Source: a virus | IMG/VR virus record: IMGVR_UViG_3300026136_000022 | Span: 1-20,980 of that record | DNA length: 20,980 bases | Reading direction: 5' to 3' (one strand) | In this document: positions 12,275-20,207 of the stretch, one piece after another | Position numbering within the stretch: position 1 is the stretch's first letter | How the letters are laid out: the number at the start of each line of letters is the position of its first letter | Translations under genes and position numbers: made by a program | The notes under the pieces: model-generated | Told to the model about the DNA's origin: nothing | What the model saw: only the letters and a program-made list of their open reading frames with translations | Databases searched by the model: none

Positions 12275-14504
12275 ACAAGACATCATAATATCTATACAGC
12301 TCAAAGGAGCTGAAGGCGCGAGTAAGTCAACAGACCAATTATCTAAGGCTACAAAGAAATTATCTGATTTACAGAGGCAAGAAGCTATTGAACTTGAGAA
12401 GGTAAATCAGCAGATAAAGATACAAAAAGAGTTGAATGTCGCTGCTGCAAAATCATCTTTAGGTTTAGCTCAATCTACCAAATCTACGTCAGAAGCTTTT
12501 AAAGCATCAAAAACGCAGGCTGGTCTTAATAATGCAATCTTACTTGAATCTGGTAGGTTAGCCTCTGATGCAAGTTATGGCTTTACAGCTATGGCTAACA
12601 ACTTATCTCAATTAGTAAGTTTATTTGGCAGCTTCGTTAAAACGGCAGGTGGTGTAGGAGCTTCATTCAGGCAATTAGGTAAATCCCTTTTAGGTACTGG
12701 TGGGGTTTTACTTGGAGTTCAATTATTAATTGGTGCTTTACAGTCTCCGAGATTCAGGGAGTTCATAAGTGAACTTAATGGTATTTCGAGAGCTATGAGA
12801 TTATTAAAGGAGTCAACAGAAGAGGCTACAGATGTATTTGGAAAACAAATAGGTTTTTTGCGTACAATGGAAACTCTATTGAATGATACTACAGTTAGCA
12901 ATAGACAAAAAGAAATCATATTAAAAAGAGTAAAGAAGGAGCACGAAGACTTAAATCCACTTTTAGATGAAGAGGGTAAATTAACTAAAGAATCTACTTC
13001 AGCACTTGAAGATTACCTTGTTTTACTTGAAAGAAAAGCAAGGTCTCAAAGTTTATTGAATGCTATTGAAGAAGAATATGTTAAACTTCAATTACTTCAA
13101 GATTCTGCTGCAAGTGACAATGTTTCTGTTGTTGAGGTTCTGATAGATAAATTTAAAGCTCTTGCAAAAGGTCAATCAGCACTTTCTGTTACATCAGATT
13201 TAGTTGTAAAAGGGGAAGAAAACAAGCAGGAAGAAATAGATAAAACGAAAGATACAATATCCGAATTGACAGAAGAGCTGAAGAAGCTCGGTATCTTTAT
13301 GGATAAAGATAGGAAAAAGGGGTACGGAAGAAGAGAAAGGGAGTTTAGGCAACATCTTCTTGATTTGAATAGATTAGAAGAAAGTTATAGACAAAGAGCT
13401 GTAGACACTCAGATGATGACTGCTGAAGAAATCATTGATGAAGAGGAGAAAAATGCTAAAGCAGAGCTCAAAATAAGAGTTGATTCTTTTAAAGCCAAAC
13501 AGCTATTAAGATTAAATGAGTTTTTAGAAACTACTGAAGATGCAGATAAAAGAAAGAAGGCTAATGATGAGTACAATGAATCCATAAGATTAGCTGACGA
13601 GGAGAGTCGTCAGGTTACGATTGAGCTTGAGAATTCCTTTAACACAAAAAGAACTCAGTTAATAAGAAAGCGAACTGAAGATGACGCTAAAGAGCAGGAA
13701 CGTGCAGACGATATATTAAAGCAATATCTTGATGGTAGAATAGAAACTCAAAAGACATTTGAAGAGGAAAGTAATGAGCTTTATTACAATGCTAATGAGA
13801 ATCGTATTCAACAGGATATGGATTTTATCGCCAAGAGAATTGAACTTGAGACTGATGATGTAGCTCTTAGAGCTGAATTGCAAACCCAATTCTACGCTCT
13901 TCAGGATGAACTAAGACAAAATGACTTAGAAAGAGAATTGTCTGCTATAGAGGCTAAGAAGAATGTTAATATGGAGTATGTCGGGTTCGCTGAACAGACA
14001 GGCTCTTTACTTGAGAAGTTAGGTAATCGTTCTAAAGCACTTGCTAATGTGGCGTTAGCTGTAGAAAAAGGTGCTGCGATAGCAAAAGTTATCGTTAGTG
14101 CTCAATCATCCATCGCTGCAAAAACTGCGTCAGCAAATGCGATACCTGCATTTTTACCGCCATTTGGAACACCTAACCCATCATTCTTAGTGGCTCAAGC
14201 AGAAGCTAAAGCATCTAACACAAGAACTAAAATTAGTGCAGCTTTATCTATTGCAAATATATTAGCAACTTTGATAGGTAAAAAGGGAGCGCCTAAAGAC
14301 ACTTCTGGTGGAGGTAGAGCAGGAGGTTCTGTGTCAATTCAAGCGCCAGACTTTAATGTTGTTGGCGCATCTCAGACATCTCAATTGGCACAAGCTGTAA
14401 CAACTCAGCAAGAGAAACCAGTAAAAGCATTTGTAGTAGGTAAAGATATATCTACACAACAAGAACTTGATAGAAACATAACAAACACCGCATCATTCGG
14501 TTAA
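12267..14504 (+). CDS. Tail tape measure protein
   Basis: 745 residues. The N-terminus (IIISIQLKGAEGASKSTDQLSKATKKLSDLQRQEAIELEKVNQQIK) has the heptad-rich, coiled-coil look of tape measures. A hydrophobic stretch at about residues 112-155 (ANNLSQLVSLFGSFVKTAGGVG, then LLGTGGVLLGVQLLIGAL) could insert into the host membrane. A long charged coiled coil spans about 170-580. A small Gly/Ala-rich region follows (IAKVIVSAQSSIAAKTASANAIPAFLPPFG). The end (NVVGASQTSQLAQAVTTQQEKPVKAFVVGKDISTQQELDRNI) is the characteristic tape-measure C-terminus of Bacteroidota phages. At about 0.15 nm per residue it would set a tail of roughly 110 nm. It fits the position between chaperone/tail proteins and the head module. 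Confidence 0.9.
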   Translation: MAKQDIIISIQLKGAEGASKSTDQLSKATKKLSDLQRQEAIELEKVNQQIKIQKELNVAAAKSSLGLAQSTKSTSEAFKASKTQAGLNNAILLESGRLASDASYGFTAMANNLSQLVSLFGSFVKTAGGVGASFRQLGKSLLGTGGVLLGVQLLIGALQSPRFREFISELNGISRAMRLLKESTEEATDVFGKQIGFLRTMETLLNDTTVSNRQKEIILKRVKKEHEDLNPLLDEEGKLTKESTSALEDYLVLLERKARSQSLLNAIEEEYVKLQLLQDSAASDNVSVVEVLIDKFKALAKGQSALSVTSDLVVKGEENKQEEIDKTKDTISELTEELKKLGIFMDKDRKKGYGRREREFRQHLLDLNRLEESYRQRAVDTQMMTAEEIIDEEEKNAKAELKIRVDSFKAKQLLRLNEFLETTEDADKRKKANDEYNESIRLADEESRQVTIELENSFNTKRTQLIRKRTEDDAKEQERADDILKQYLDGRIETQKTFEEESNELYYNANENRIQQDMDFIAKRIELETDDVALRAELQTQFYALQDELRQNDLERELSAIEAKKNVNMEYVGFAEQTGSLLEKLGNRSKALANVALAVEKGAAIAKVIVSAQSSIAAKTASANAIPAFLPPFGTPNPSFLVAQAEAKASNTRTKISAALSIANILATLIGKKGAPKDTSGGGRAGGSVSIQAPDFNVVGASQTSQLAQAVTTQQEKPVKAFVVGKDISTQQELDRNITNTASFG

Positions 14505-14513
14505 TTTAATAGT

Positions 14514-16220
14514 ATGAGAATTATAGAACTTTTTATAGACGAAGAAGGATTGTTCTCTGGCATAGATGCCATTTCAATAGTAGAGAAACCAGCGATAGAA
14601 GAGCATTTTATCGCCCTATCCGAAGAGAAAGAGGTAAAACTTGCTGAAGTAGATAAAGAGAAGAAGATTCTTATGGGTGCAGCACTAATCCCTAATAAGA
14701 ACATCTACAGACGTAATGGTGAGGATGAATACTACATTTACTTCTCAGAAGACACTGTACGCAAAGCGTCAGAGCTATTTTTGATGCGTGGTAACCAAAA
14801 TAAAAGCACTTTAGAGCACCAAGCAGAGCTTAACGGCTTGTCTGTGGTAGAATCGTGGATTGTAGAGGATAAAGTGCACGACAAGAGCCGTAAATATGGT
14901 TTAGATATGCCTGTAGGTACTTGGATGGTATCTATGAAGGTCAATAATGAGGAAGTTTGGGATGATTATGTTAAATCTGGCAAAGTAAAAGGCTTCTCTA
15001 TTGAAGGTTACTTCACCGATGAGGTTGCTATGTCTCAAATAGAGCAACTTGAAGAGGAAAACGAAGCTAAACAGATACTTTTAGAGGTTGCTAACGTAAT
15101 TCTTGGCGATAAATACGAATTAGCTACATACGGAGACTATGGAAGTGGCGTTAGAAACAATGCAAAGCGTGGTATTGAACTAAATAAGAAGGTAAATAAT
15201 AAGTGCGCCACCTCTGTGGGGAAAATTCGTGCACAGCAGCTCAGTAGGGGTGAAAAACTCAGTGTGTCCACGATAAAGAGGATGTATTCTTACTTATCAA
15301 GAGCTGCCGAATACTATAACCCAAGTGATTCTAAGGCTTGTGGTACAATCTCATACCTTTTATGGGGTGGTAAGGCAGGATTGTCTTGGAGTAGGTCTAA
15401 ACTGCGCCAATTAGGTGAATTAGACCTGAATTGCGACTGTCACGAGCTATCTGAGGAGCTCGAGCTTGGTTTGTATGATAAAACATACAAAGATTACCCG
15501 TCTGCTGCAAGAAAGAACGCCAGAAAGGCTCTTGCGTACTATGATAGCAACAAGCCGAGATGCGGAACGCCTCAAGCGTGGCAATTCGCCAAACTATTAG
15601 CTGATGGTAAGCCATTGTCTCGTTGTTTAATATCAGAGATGGCATCTTACAATAGATTTGAGAAAAAGAAAGACGAACCATACAATAAAGGCTGTGGTGG
15701 TCTTCTATGGGATGCTTGGGGAGGCGAAGCAGGAATCCGTTGGGCAGAAACTAAACTTGACGAGATAAATTCACAAGAATCTAAAACTGATTTAGCTAAG
15801 TATGATGACAAAGGAAGAATTGTTAGAAGCCCGAAAGCACCAAATTCCGATACTAAAAATCCTTCTCCAAAGAGAGGTAGCAAACGCAATCCAAAAGGAG
15901 CTGCTGGGAAAGGAAGGGGAGTATCTGTTCCAGCCAGAGTGTTAAAGTCGTTACAGAAAAAGGCAGGTGACTTCAACGAGAAGTATAAATCTAAACTCGG
16001 TTACGGAACTACTGTAGGTCAGCTCAAGTCTGTATATCAGCGTGGTGTTGGCGCATTTCAAACATCACATAGTCCTATGGTAAAGTCTGCTGAGCAGTGG
16101 GGTCAAGCGAGAGTAAATGCTTATATATACCTGCTGAAGAACGGAAGACCTCAAAACGCCAAATACACAACAGATTATGACCTATTACCAAAGAAACACC
16201 CTAAATCAAGTAAGAAATGA
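14514..16220 (+). CDS. XkdF-type head maturation protease fused to tandem repeat domains
   Basis: 568 residues, multidomain. Residues about 45-172 match the XkdF phage serine protease domain (KKILMGAALIPNKNIYR; YFSEDTVRKASELF; STLEHQ; VVESWIVEDKVHDKS; VKSGKVKGFSIEGYF). His102 in STLEHQ and Ser162 in GFSIEG are plausible catalytic residues by analogy with capsid proteases. Residues 206-297 and 324-415 are two diverged copies of one domain: DY-x-S-x-x-R-x-NA at the start, L-x-x-G-x-x-LS, a K-x-CG and a WGG-x-AG-x-x-W-x-x-x-KL ending. A basic linker (440-470) leads to a third C-terminal domain (VSVPARVLKSLQKKAGDFNEKYK, then WGQARVNAYIYLLKNGRPQNAKYTTDYDLLP) often found as an unnamed phage domain. 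It is the first head gene after the tape measure; the C-terminal parts may serve assembly. Confidence 0.75.
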   Translation: MRIIELFIDEEGLFSGIDAISIVEKPAIEEHFIALSEEKEVKLAEVDKEKKILMGAALIPNKNIYRRNGEDEYYIYFSEDTVRKASELFLMRGNQNKSTLEHQAELNGLSVVESWIVEDKVHDKSRKYGLDMPVGTWMVSMKVNNEEVWDDYVKSGKVKGFSIEGYFTDEVAMSQIEQLEEENEAKQILLEVANVILGDKYELATYGDYGSGVRNNAKRGIELNKKVNNKCATSVGKIRAQQLSRGEKLSVSTIKRMYSYLSRAAEYYNPSDSKACGTISYLLWGGKAGLSWSRSKLRQLGELDLNCDCHELSEELELGLYDKTYKDYPSAARKNARKALAYYDSNKPRCGTPQAWQFAKLLADGKPLSRCLISEMASYNRFEKKKDEPYNKGCGGLLWDAWGGEAGIRWAETKLDEINSQESKTDLAKYDDKGRIVRSPKAPNSDTKNPSPKRGSKRNPKGAAGKGRGVSVPARVLKSLQKKAGDFNEKYKSKLGYGTTVGQLKSVYQRGVGAFQTSHSPMVKSAEQWGQARVNAYIYLLKNGRPQNAKYTTDYDLLPKKHPKSSKK

Positions 16221-16354
16221 AAAAAGCATTTGAAACGCCAAGCACAACTTCTCCACGCAATTCAAGACGTGGTTGTTTATGCAAAGATGGAAAGAGATAT
16301 TCTCGAAAATGCTGCGATGGAACATTGAGAGCTCAAGGTATTGGGAAAATCTAA
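16217..16354 (+). CDS. Cys-rich 45-residue miniprotein
   Basis: ATG at 16217 overlaps the protease stop (ATGA); TAA at 16352-16354. The 45-residue product has RGCLCKDGKRYSRKCCDGTLRAQGIG: two Cys, nine bases-rich residues between, then a CC pair. The pattern RGC-x-CKDG-(x)-YSRKCCDG-x-x-x-AQGIG is one I associate with tiny proteins in Bacteroidota phages, in this position next to head genes. The four Cys could bind a metal or form a disulfide pair. Role unknown. Confidence 0.7.
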   Translation: MKKAFETPSTTSPRNSRRGCLCKDGKRYSRKCCDGTLRAQGIGKI

Positions 16355-16405
16355 CAGAGGAATTATTATTAGTTATTATTATATACTTTAAAGTTAAATT
16401 TTATT

Positions 16406-16960
16406 ATGGAAGGTAAAGCAACTCTTATTTTAAAAGACATTATGCAGAAACTTTCTATGATTAATTCTGAAGAGGTAAAACAAGAAGTAGATAACGTAGA
16501 AGTTGCTGCCGAAGAAGTTACTCCCGAAGTTGAGGTCAAGGAAGAAGTTGCGTTGTCTGAACAAAACGAAGAAGTAGTCGAAGAGGCTACTGAACTATCT
16601 GATGAAGTTTCCGAAGAATTAGCTGAAGAGGATGAGCAAGAAGCTACTGAATCTGAAGAGGAGTCTGAAGAAGAAGAATTGGAAGAAGACAAATATGTTT
16701 CTCGTGATGAATTTGACAGTAAAATCTCTCAGCTCAAAGATATGATTGAGTCTATGAAGGGTGATATGTCAAAAGAAAGAGAATCTTACGAACAAGAAAA
16801 GTCTGAGTTAAGTGCACAGATTGAGAAACTATCTGCTGAACCAGCAGTTGAGCCAATCAACCACGCACCTAACCAAGAAGACGAAAAGAAAGATGTATTA
16901 CGTTATTCAACAAATCGTAATGCTTCTACTATTGACAATGTATTTTCTAAATTAATATAA
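16406..16960 (+). CDS. Probable capsid scaffolding protein
   Basis: 184 residues, very acidic (long Glu runs between residues 20 and 95), followed by a coiled coil (YVSRDEFDSKISQLKDMIESMKGDMSKERESYEQEKSELSAQIEKL) and a short C-terminus (VLRYSTNRNASTIDNVFSKLI) that may contact the capsid protein. This charge profile, the coiled coil and the position 6 nt before the major capsid gene are typical of scaffolding proteins, which guide shell assembly and leave or are cut away by the protease. The leader between the Cys-rich miniprotein and this start (16355-16405) is AT-only and has no clear promoter. The opposite-strand Ser-rich ORF is a shadow of the Glu codons. Confidence 0.75.
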   Translation: MEGKATLILKDIMQKLSMINSEEVKQEVDNVEVAAEEVTPEVEVKEEVALSEQNEEVVEEATELSDEVSEELAEEDEQEATESEEESEEEELEEDKYVSRDEFDSKISQLKDMIESMKGDMSKERESYEQEKSELSAQIEKLSAEPAVEPINHAPNQEDEKKDVLRYSTNRNASTIDNVFSKLI

Positions 16961-16966
16961 ATAAAA

Positions 16967-17938
16967 ATGAGCACACAACAAGTAAACTTAACTGGCTCTG
17001 TTGCCAGTATCACTTCAACTTACGCTGGTGAGTTTGCAGGGAAATATATTTCTGCTGCTCTACTAAGTGGTAAGACATTGGCTGATGGTTCTATTACTAT
17101 CAAGCCAAACGTAAAGTTCAAAGAAGTTGTAAAGAAAATCGCCTCTACAGACATTATTGCTAATGCTGGATGTGACTTCTCTGCTACTTCAAGTGCACTT
17201 ACGCTTACTGAAAGAATTCTTCAACCAGAAGAGTTCCAAGTAAACCTCGAACTATGTAAAAAAGATTTCCGCACAGATTGGGAAGCTGTACAAATGGGAT
17301 ATTCTGCATTTGATAACTTGCCTCCTAAATTCTCTGACTTTGTATTAGGTCACGTTGCTGCTAAAGTAGCTGAGAAAACTGAGCAAAACATCTGGGGTGG
17401 AGTTGACGGTAACGCAGGTGAATTTGACGGTTTCACAGTTCTTATGGCTGCTGATTCTGATGTAAATGACGCTGCTAACGGTTCTGAAACTTCATACACA
17501 TCTACTAACATCATTTCATTGTTAGGAAATGTTGTAGATTCAGTTCCTTCTGCTGTTTACGGAAAAGAGGATTTAACTATCTATGTACCTACTGTAGCCC
17601 TTCAGGCTTATGTTCGTGCGCTTGGTGGATTTGGAGCTTCTGGTCTTGGTGCTGCTGGTACTGGAGACAGAGGAACACAATGGTATAATATGGGTAACGC
17701 TCTTTCTTTTGAAGGTATCAAGATTCAGCACGCGCCTGGTATGCCATCTGACCACATCGTTGCAGGTGAGGCTTCTAACTTGACATTTGGTACTGGTCTA
17801 TTATCTGACCACAACGAAGTTAAGTTGATAGATATGGCGGACATTGACGGGAGTCAGAATGTTCGTGTGATAATGCGTTTTACCTCTGGTGTCCAATACG
17901 GAATCGGTGGTGACCTCGTGTTACAGACTCTTGCTTAA
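16967..17938 (+). CDS. Major capsid protein
   Basis: 323 residues, of normal length for an HK97-fold major capsid protein. It follows the scaffold and precedes a strong terminator. Alternating Ala/Gly/Val-rich strands and helices are seen: GEFAGKYISAALLSGKTLADG near the start, ILQPEEFQVNLELCKKDFRTDWEAVQMGYS in the middle, VYGKEDLTIYVPTVALQAYVRALGG, and a C-terminal VRVIMRFTSGVQYGIGGDLVLQTL. Codon choice leans to T-ending codons such as GCT, TCT, ACT and GGT, consistent with high expression. Assignment is from position, length and the resemblance to Bacteroidota phage capsid proteins. A downstream terminator 20 nt after the stop supports a highly expressed gene. Confidence 0.85.
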   Translation: MSTQQVNLTGSVASITSTYAGEFAGKYISAALLSGKTLADGSITIKPNVKFKEVVKKIASTDIIANAGCDFSATSSALTLTERILQPEEFQVNLELCKKDFRTDWEAVQMGYSAFDNLPPKFSDFVLGHVAAKVAEKTEQNIWGGVDGNAGEFDGFTVLMAADSDVNDAANGSETSYTSTNIISLLGNVVDSVPSAVYGKEDLTIYVPTVALQAYVRALGGFGASGLGAAGTGDRGTQWYNMGNALSFEGIKIQHAPGMPSDHIVAGEASNLTFGTGLLSDHNEVKLIDMADIDGSQNVRVIMRFTSGVQYGIGGDLVLQTLA

Positions 17939-17956
17939 TAATTAATCGTCTAATAT

Positions 17957-17981
17957 GGGGGTGCTAAACCCACCCCCTTTT
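17957..17981 (+). terminator. Rho-independent terminator after the capsid gene
   Basis: GGGGGTG (17957-17963), a 7-nt loop and CACCCCC (17971-17977), then TTTTT. It lies between the capsid gene stop and the next start (17995). Confidence 0.9.
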
Positions 17982-17994
17982 TAATACTTATAAT

Positions 17995-18549
17995 ATGGCT
18001 TGTGATTTAACTGGCGGAAGATTAAGACCTTGTAAAGATGCCGTAGGTGGTATTAAGAAAATTCACTTTGCAGACTTCGGTGATTTAGGAACGCTAACTT
18101 TTGGTAGCAGTGACGAAATTACTGATATGACAGGAACTTTCACTTATCACACTTACGATGTCAAAGGTAACTCTTCCCTTGAAACTAACATTACGTCTTC
18201 TCTTGAGAACGGAACTACATTCTTTGAGCAAGTCGTAAACCTCACTTTATTCAAGCTAACTAAAGAGGACAACAAAGAATTGAAACTAATGGCGTATGGT
18301 CGCCCTCACGTTATTGTTCAAACATTTGATGATAAGTTCTTATTAGTTGGTGCTGAAAATGGTGCTGATGTTACTGGTGGTACTGCCGTTACTGGTACTG
18401 CTATGGGTGATTTAAACGGATATACACTTACACTAACTGCTAACGAGCTTCGTATGCCTTCATTTATTGATGGCGGAACTGACGCTGACCCATTCGCAGG
18501 TATGTCAAGTGCTACAGCTACAGAATCTACTCAAAGAGACCCTTCATAA
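17995..18549 (+). CDS. Probable major tail (tube) protein
   Basis: 184 residues starting with MACDLTGGRLRPCKDAVGGIKKIHFADFGDLGTLTFGS. The body is beta-rich (FTYHTYDVKGNSSLETNITSSLENGTTFFEQVVNLTLFKLTKED, then GRPHVIVQTFDDKFLLVGAENGADVTGGTAVTGTAMGDLNGYTLTLTANE), with the TLTLTANE-type end seen in tail tube proteins, and a short Ser/Thr/Asp tail. T-ending codons resemble the capsid gene. It is flanked by terminators (17957-17981 and 18571-18601), so it may be expressed as its own unit, which suits an abundant virion protein. It lies in the head module, not beside the tape measure, so a capsid-associated protein is the main alternative. Confidence 0.6.
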   Translation: MACDLTGGRLRPCKDAVGGIKKIHFADFGDLGTLTFGSSDEITDMTGTFTYHTYDVKGNSSLETNITSSLENGTTFFEQVVNLTLFKLTKEDNKELKLMAYGRPHVIVQTFDDKFLLVGAENGADVTGGTAVTGTAMGDLNGYTLTLTANELRMPSFIDGGTDADPFAGMSSATATESTQRDPS

Positions 18550-18578
18550 ATTCAATAGGGTTATGAATCTAATAGGGG
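18548..18578. repeat. Paired AATTCAATAGGG / AATCTAATAGGG repeat
   Basis: AAATTCAATAGGG at 18548-18560 and GAATCTAATAGGGG at 18565-18578, 17 nt apart, overlapping the preceding stop codon. This is the same pair, order and spacing as at 6038-6068. The second copy is the left arm of the terminator at 18571-18601. Confidence 0.75.
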
Positions 18579-18601
18579 GTGTTTTCATCCCCTATTTTTT
18601 T
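18571..18601 (+). terminator. Rho-independent terminator after the probable tail tube gene
   Basis: AATAGGGGGTG (18571-18581), a TTTT loop (18582-18585) and CATCCCCTATT (18586-18596) form an 11-bp stem with one G-T pair, followed by T residues to 18601. It lies 22 nt after the stop of the probable tail tube gene. Confidence 0.9.
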
Positions 18602-18623
18602 ATGTAATGAAAACAAAATATTG

Positions 18624-18631
18624 TATTTTTG
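18624..18631 (+). promoter_or_regulatory. Probable Bacteroidota -7 element, short leader
   Basis: TATTTTTG at 18624-18631 fits TAnnTTTG. The expected -33 region has no clear TTTG. The downstream ATG is at 18642, so any transcript would have a leader of only a few bases. It follows a terminator, which supports a fresh start of transcription for the portal unit. Confidence 0.5.
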
Positions 18632-18641
18632 TTACTTTGGT

Positions 18642-18977
18642 ATGCACATATTAAGTACATCAACTGACGCACAAGAGTTAAAGATAGTTCCTCGTTCTGA
18701 TGCGAGTGCGCCAACTCTTGAGCTTACTGACAAAAGTAAGAACACTACTACTACTGTAAGTGTATCTAAGACCTCCTCAGACCCATTTATGACGCTCTCT
18801 GGTAGCTTTTCTCTTGTTGAGGATAGATTCTATTCATTTGAGGTAAAAGATGGCTCTAACGTGATTTATAAAGGTCTTATATTCTGTACTAATCAAACTG
18901 ACTATGATAAGTTTGACGTACATAAAGATGATTATGTAGTTGAAGACAGCTACGACAATGAATTTGTTATATTATGA
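18642..18977 (+). CDS. Hypothetical protein upstream of portal
   Basis: The frame opens at 18579, but that stretch is the terminator and promoter region and translates to an unlikely FLCNENKILYFCYF; the start at ATG 18642 (MHILSTSTDAQELKIVPRSDASAP) is chosen, giving 111 residues. The protein is beta-rich (TLELTDKSKNTTTTVSVSKTSSDPFMTLSGSFSLVEDRFYSFEVKDGSNVIYKGLIFC) with an acidic end (HKDDYVVEDSYDNEFVIL). Its stop overlaps the portal start (ATGA), indicating coupling. It could be a small head or head-tail structural protein; similar unnamed proteins occur before portal genes in flavobacterial phages by my recollection. No motif identifies a specific role. Confidence 0.65.
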   Translation: MHILSTSTDAQELKIVPRSDASAPTLELTDKSKNTTTTVSVSKTSSDPFMTLSGSFSLVEDRFYSFEVKDGSNVIYKGLIFCTNQTDYDKFDVHKDDYVVEDSYDNEFVIL

Positions 18978-20206
18978 GTCGCAAAGTAAAAAGAAATAAT
19001 AATCGCCCAATGCCACAGGTAAAAGATGGTAAGATACACATTGTGAATCTTGAGTCTTATTCAAGACCTGACATAAAGGAATATAAGAATCAGGATTGGA
19101 TATCGTATGGCGATGACAACAACTACTTCGAGTACCTTATAGATAGGTATAATGGTTCGCCAACAAATAACGCTGCGATTAACGGTATTGCAGAAATGAT
19201 TTACGGCAAAGGATTAGACGCTACAGATAGTGAAGAAAAGAAAGAACAGTACGATGAGATGAAAGAACTTCTCACTAAGGACTGTATGAAGAAGATATGC
19301 TACGACTACAAAATGATGGGTCAAGCTGCACTTCAAGTTATATACACTAAAGACAGAAAGAAGATTGCTACTGTAGAGCACATCCCTGTAGAGACACTTA
19401 GAGCTGAGAAATGCAATTCAAAAGGGGAGATAGTTGCTTACTACTACAGTTCTGATTGGGAGAATGTAAACAACAGAACTAAGCTAAAGAGAATACCTGC
19501 ATTTGGCTATTCTAATGCGCCACTTGAGATACTGTACATCAAGCCATACAGAGCTGGTTACAAATATTATTCGCCAGTAGATTATCAGGGTGGCTTACAA
19601 TATGCAGAGCTTGAAGAAGAAGTGGCAAACTATCATATCAATAACATACAGAATGGTCTTGCACCTTCTATGCTTATTAACTTCAATAACGGTGTTCCGC
19701 CAGATGAGCAACGTGATATGATTGAAAGAAGTATTATAGATAAGTTTAGCGGTAGTTCTAACGCAGGTCGCTTTATCTTGGCGTTTAATGACTCGAAGGA
19801 GCTTGCAGCTACAATAGAGCCAGTACAGTTATCTGACGCTCACCAGCAGTATCAATTCTTGTCTGATGAGTCTATGCGTAAAGTTATGGTATCTCACCGA
19901 ATCGTATCACCTATGCTTGTCGGTATCAAAGATACAACTGGTCTTGGTAATAACGCTGAAGAGCTACAGACAGCATCAGTTCTTATGGACAATACTGTTA
20001 TTCGCCCTATGCAAGTAACAATCTTAGATGAGCTTGAGAAAGTTCTTTCTTATAACGGAATTGATTTAGATATATACTTCAAAACATTACAGCCTCTTGA
20101 GTTTACTGATTTAACAAATGCTATTTCAGAGAGTGAAGTAGAGAAAGAGACTGGCGTAAAGAAAGACCAAGTTGAAGAAGAAACTAAAATAGAAACAGAG
20201 GAGTAA
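18974..20206 (+). CDS. Portal protein
   Basis: 410 residues, of usual portal length. It shows the portal pattern: N-terminal WISYGDDNNYFEYLIDRYNGSPTNNAAINGIAEMIYGKGL, the KMMGQAALQVIYTKDRKKIATVEHIPVETLRAEK segment, the turn DYQGGLQYAELEEEVANYHINNIQNGLAPSMLINFNNG, and the helical RIVSPMLVGIKDTTGLGNNAEELQTASVLMDNTVIRPMQ that forms the channel-facing stem region. The C-terminus is acidic and flexible (EVEKETGVKKDQVEEETKIETEE). The dodecameric ring at the capsid vertex is the docking site for the terminase and the tail. It overlaps the previous gene as ATGA and is followed one base later by the adaptor gene. Confidence 0.85.
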   Translation: MSRKVKRNNNRPMPQVKDGKIHIVNLESYSRPDIKEYKNQDWISYGDDNNYFEYLIDRYNGSPTNNAAINGIAEMIYGKGLDATDSEEKKEQYDEMKELLTKDCMKKICYDYKMMGQAALQVIYTKDRKKIATVEHIPVETLRAEKCNSKGEIVAYYYSSDWENVNNRTKLKRIPAFGYSNAPLEILYIKPYRAGYKYYSPVDYQGGLQYAELEEEVANYHINNIQNGLAPSMLINFNNGVPPDEQRDMIERSIIDKFSGSSNAGRFILAFNDSKELAATIEPVQLSDAHQQYQFLSDESMRKVMVSHRIVSPMLVGIKDTTGLGNNAEELQTASVLMDNTVIRPMQVTILDELEKVLSYNGIDLDIYFKTLQPLEFTDLTNAISESEVEKETGVKKDQVEEETKIETEE

Positions 20207-20207
20207 T

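Noticed and set aside
16369-16692. Ser-rich minus-strand ORF
   Set aside because: It mirrors the Glu codons (GAA/GAG read as TTC/CTC, TCT) of the acidic scaffold gene; low complexity and no other support.
18579-18641. Upstream extension of the 18642-18977 gene
   Set aside because: It lies in the terminator and promoter region and encodes an unlikely aromatic/Cys string; ATG at 18642 is preferred.
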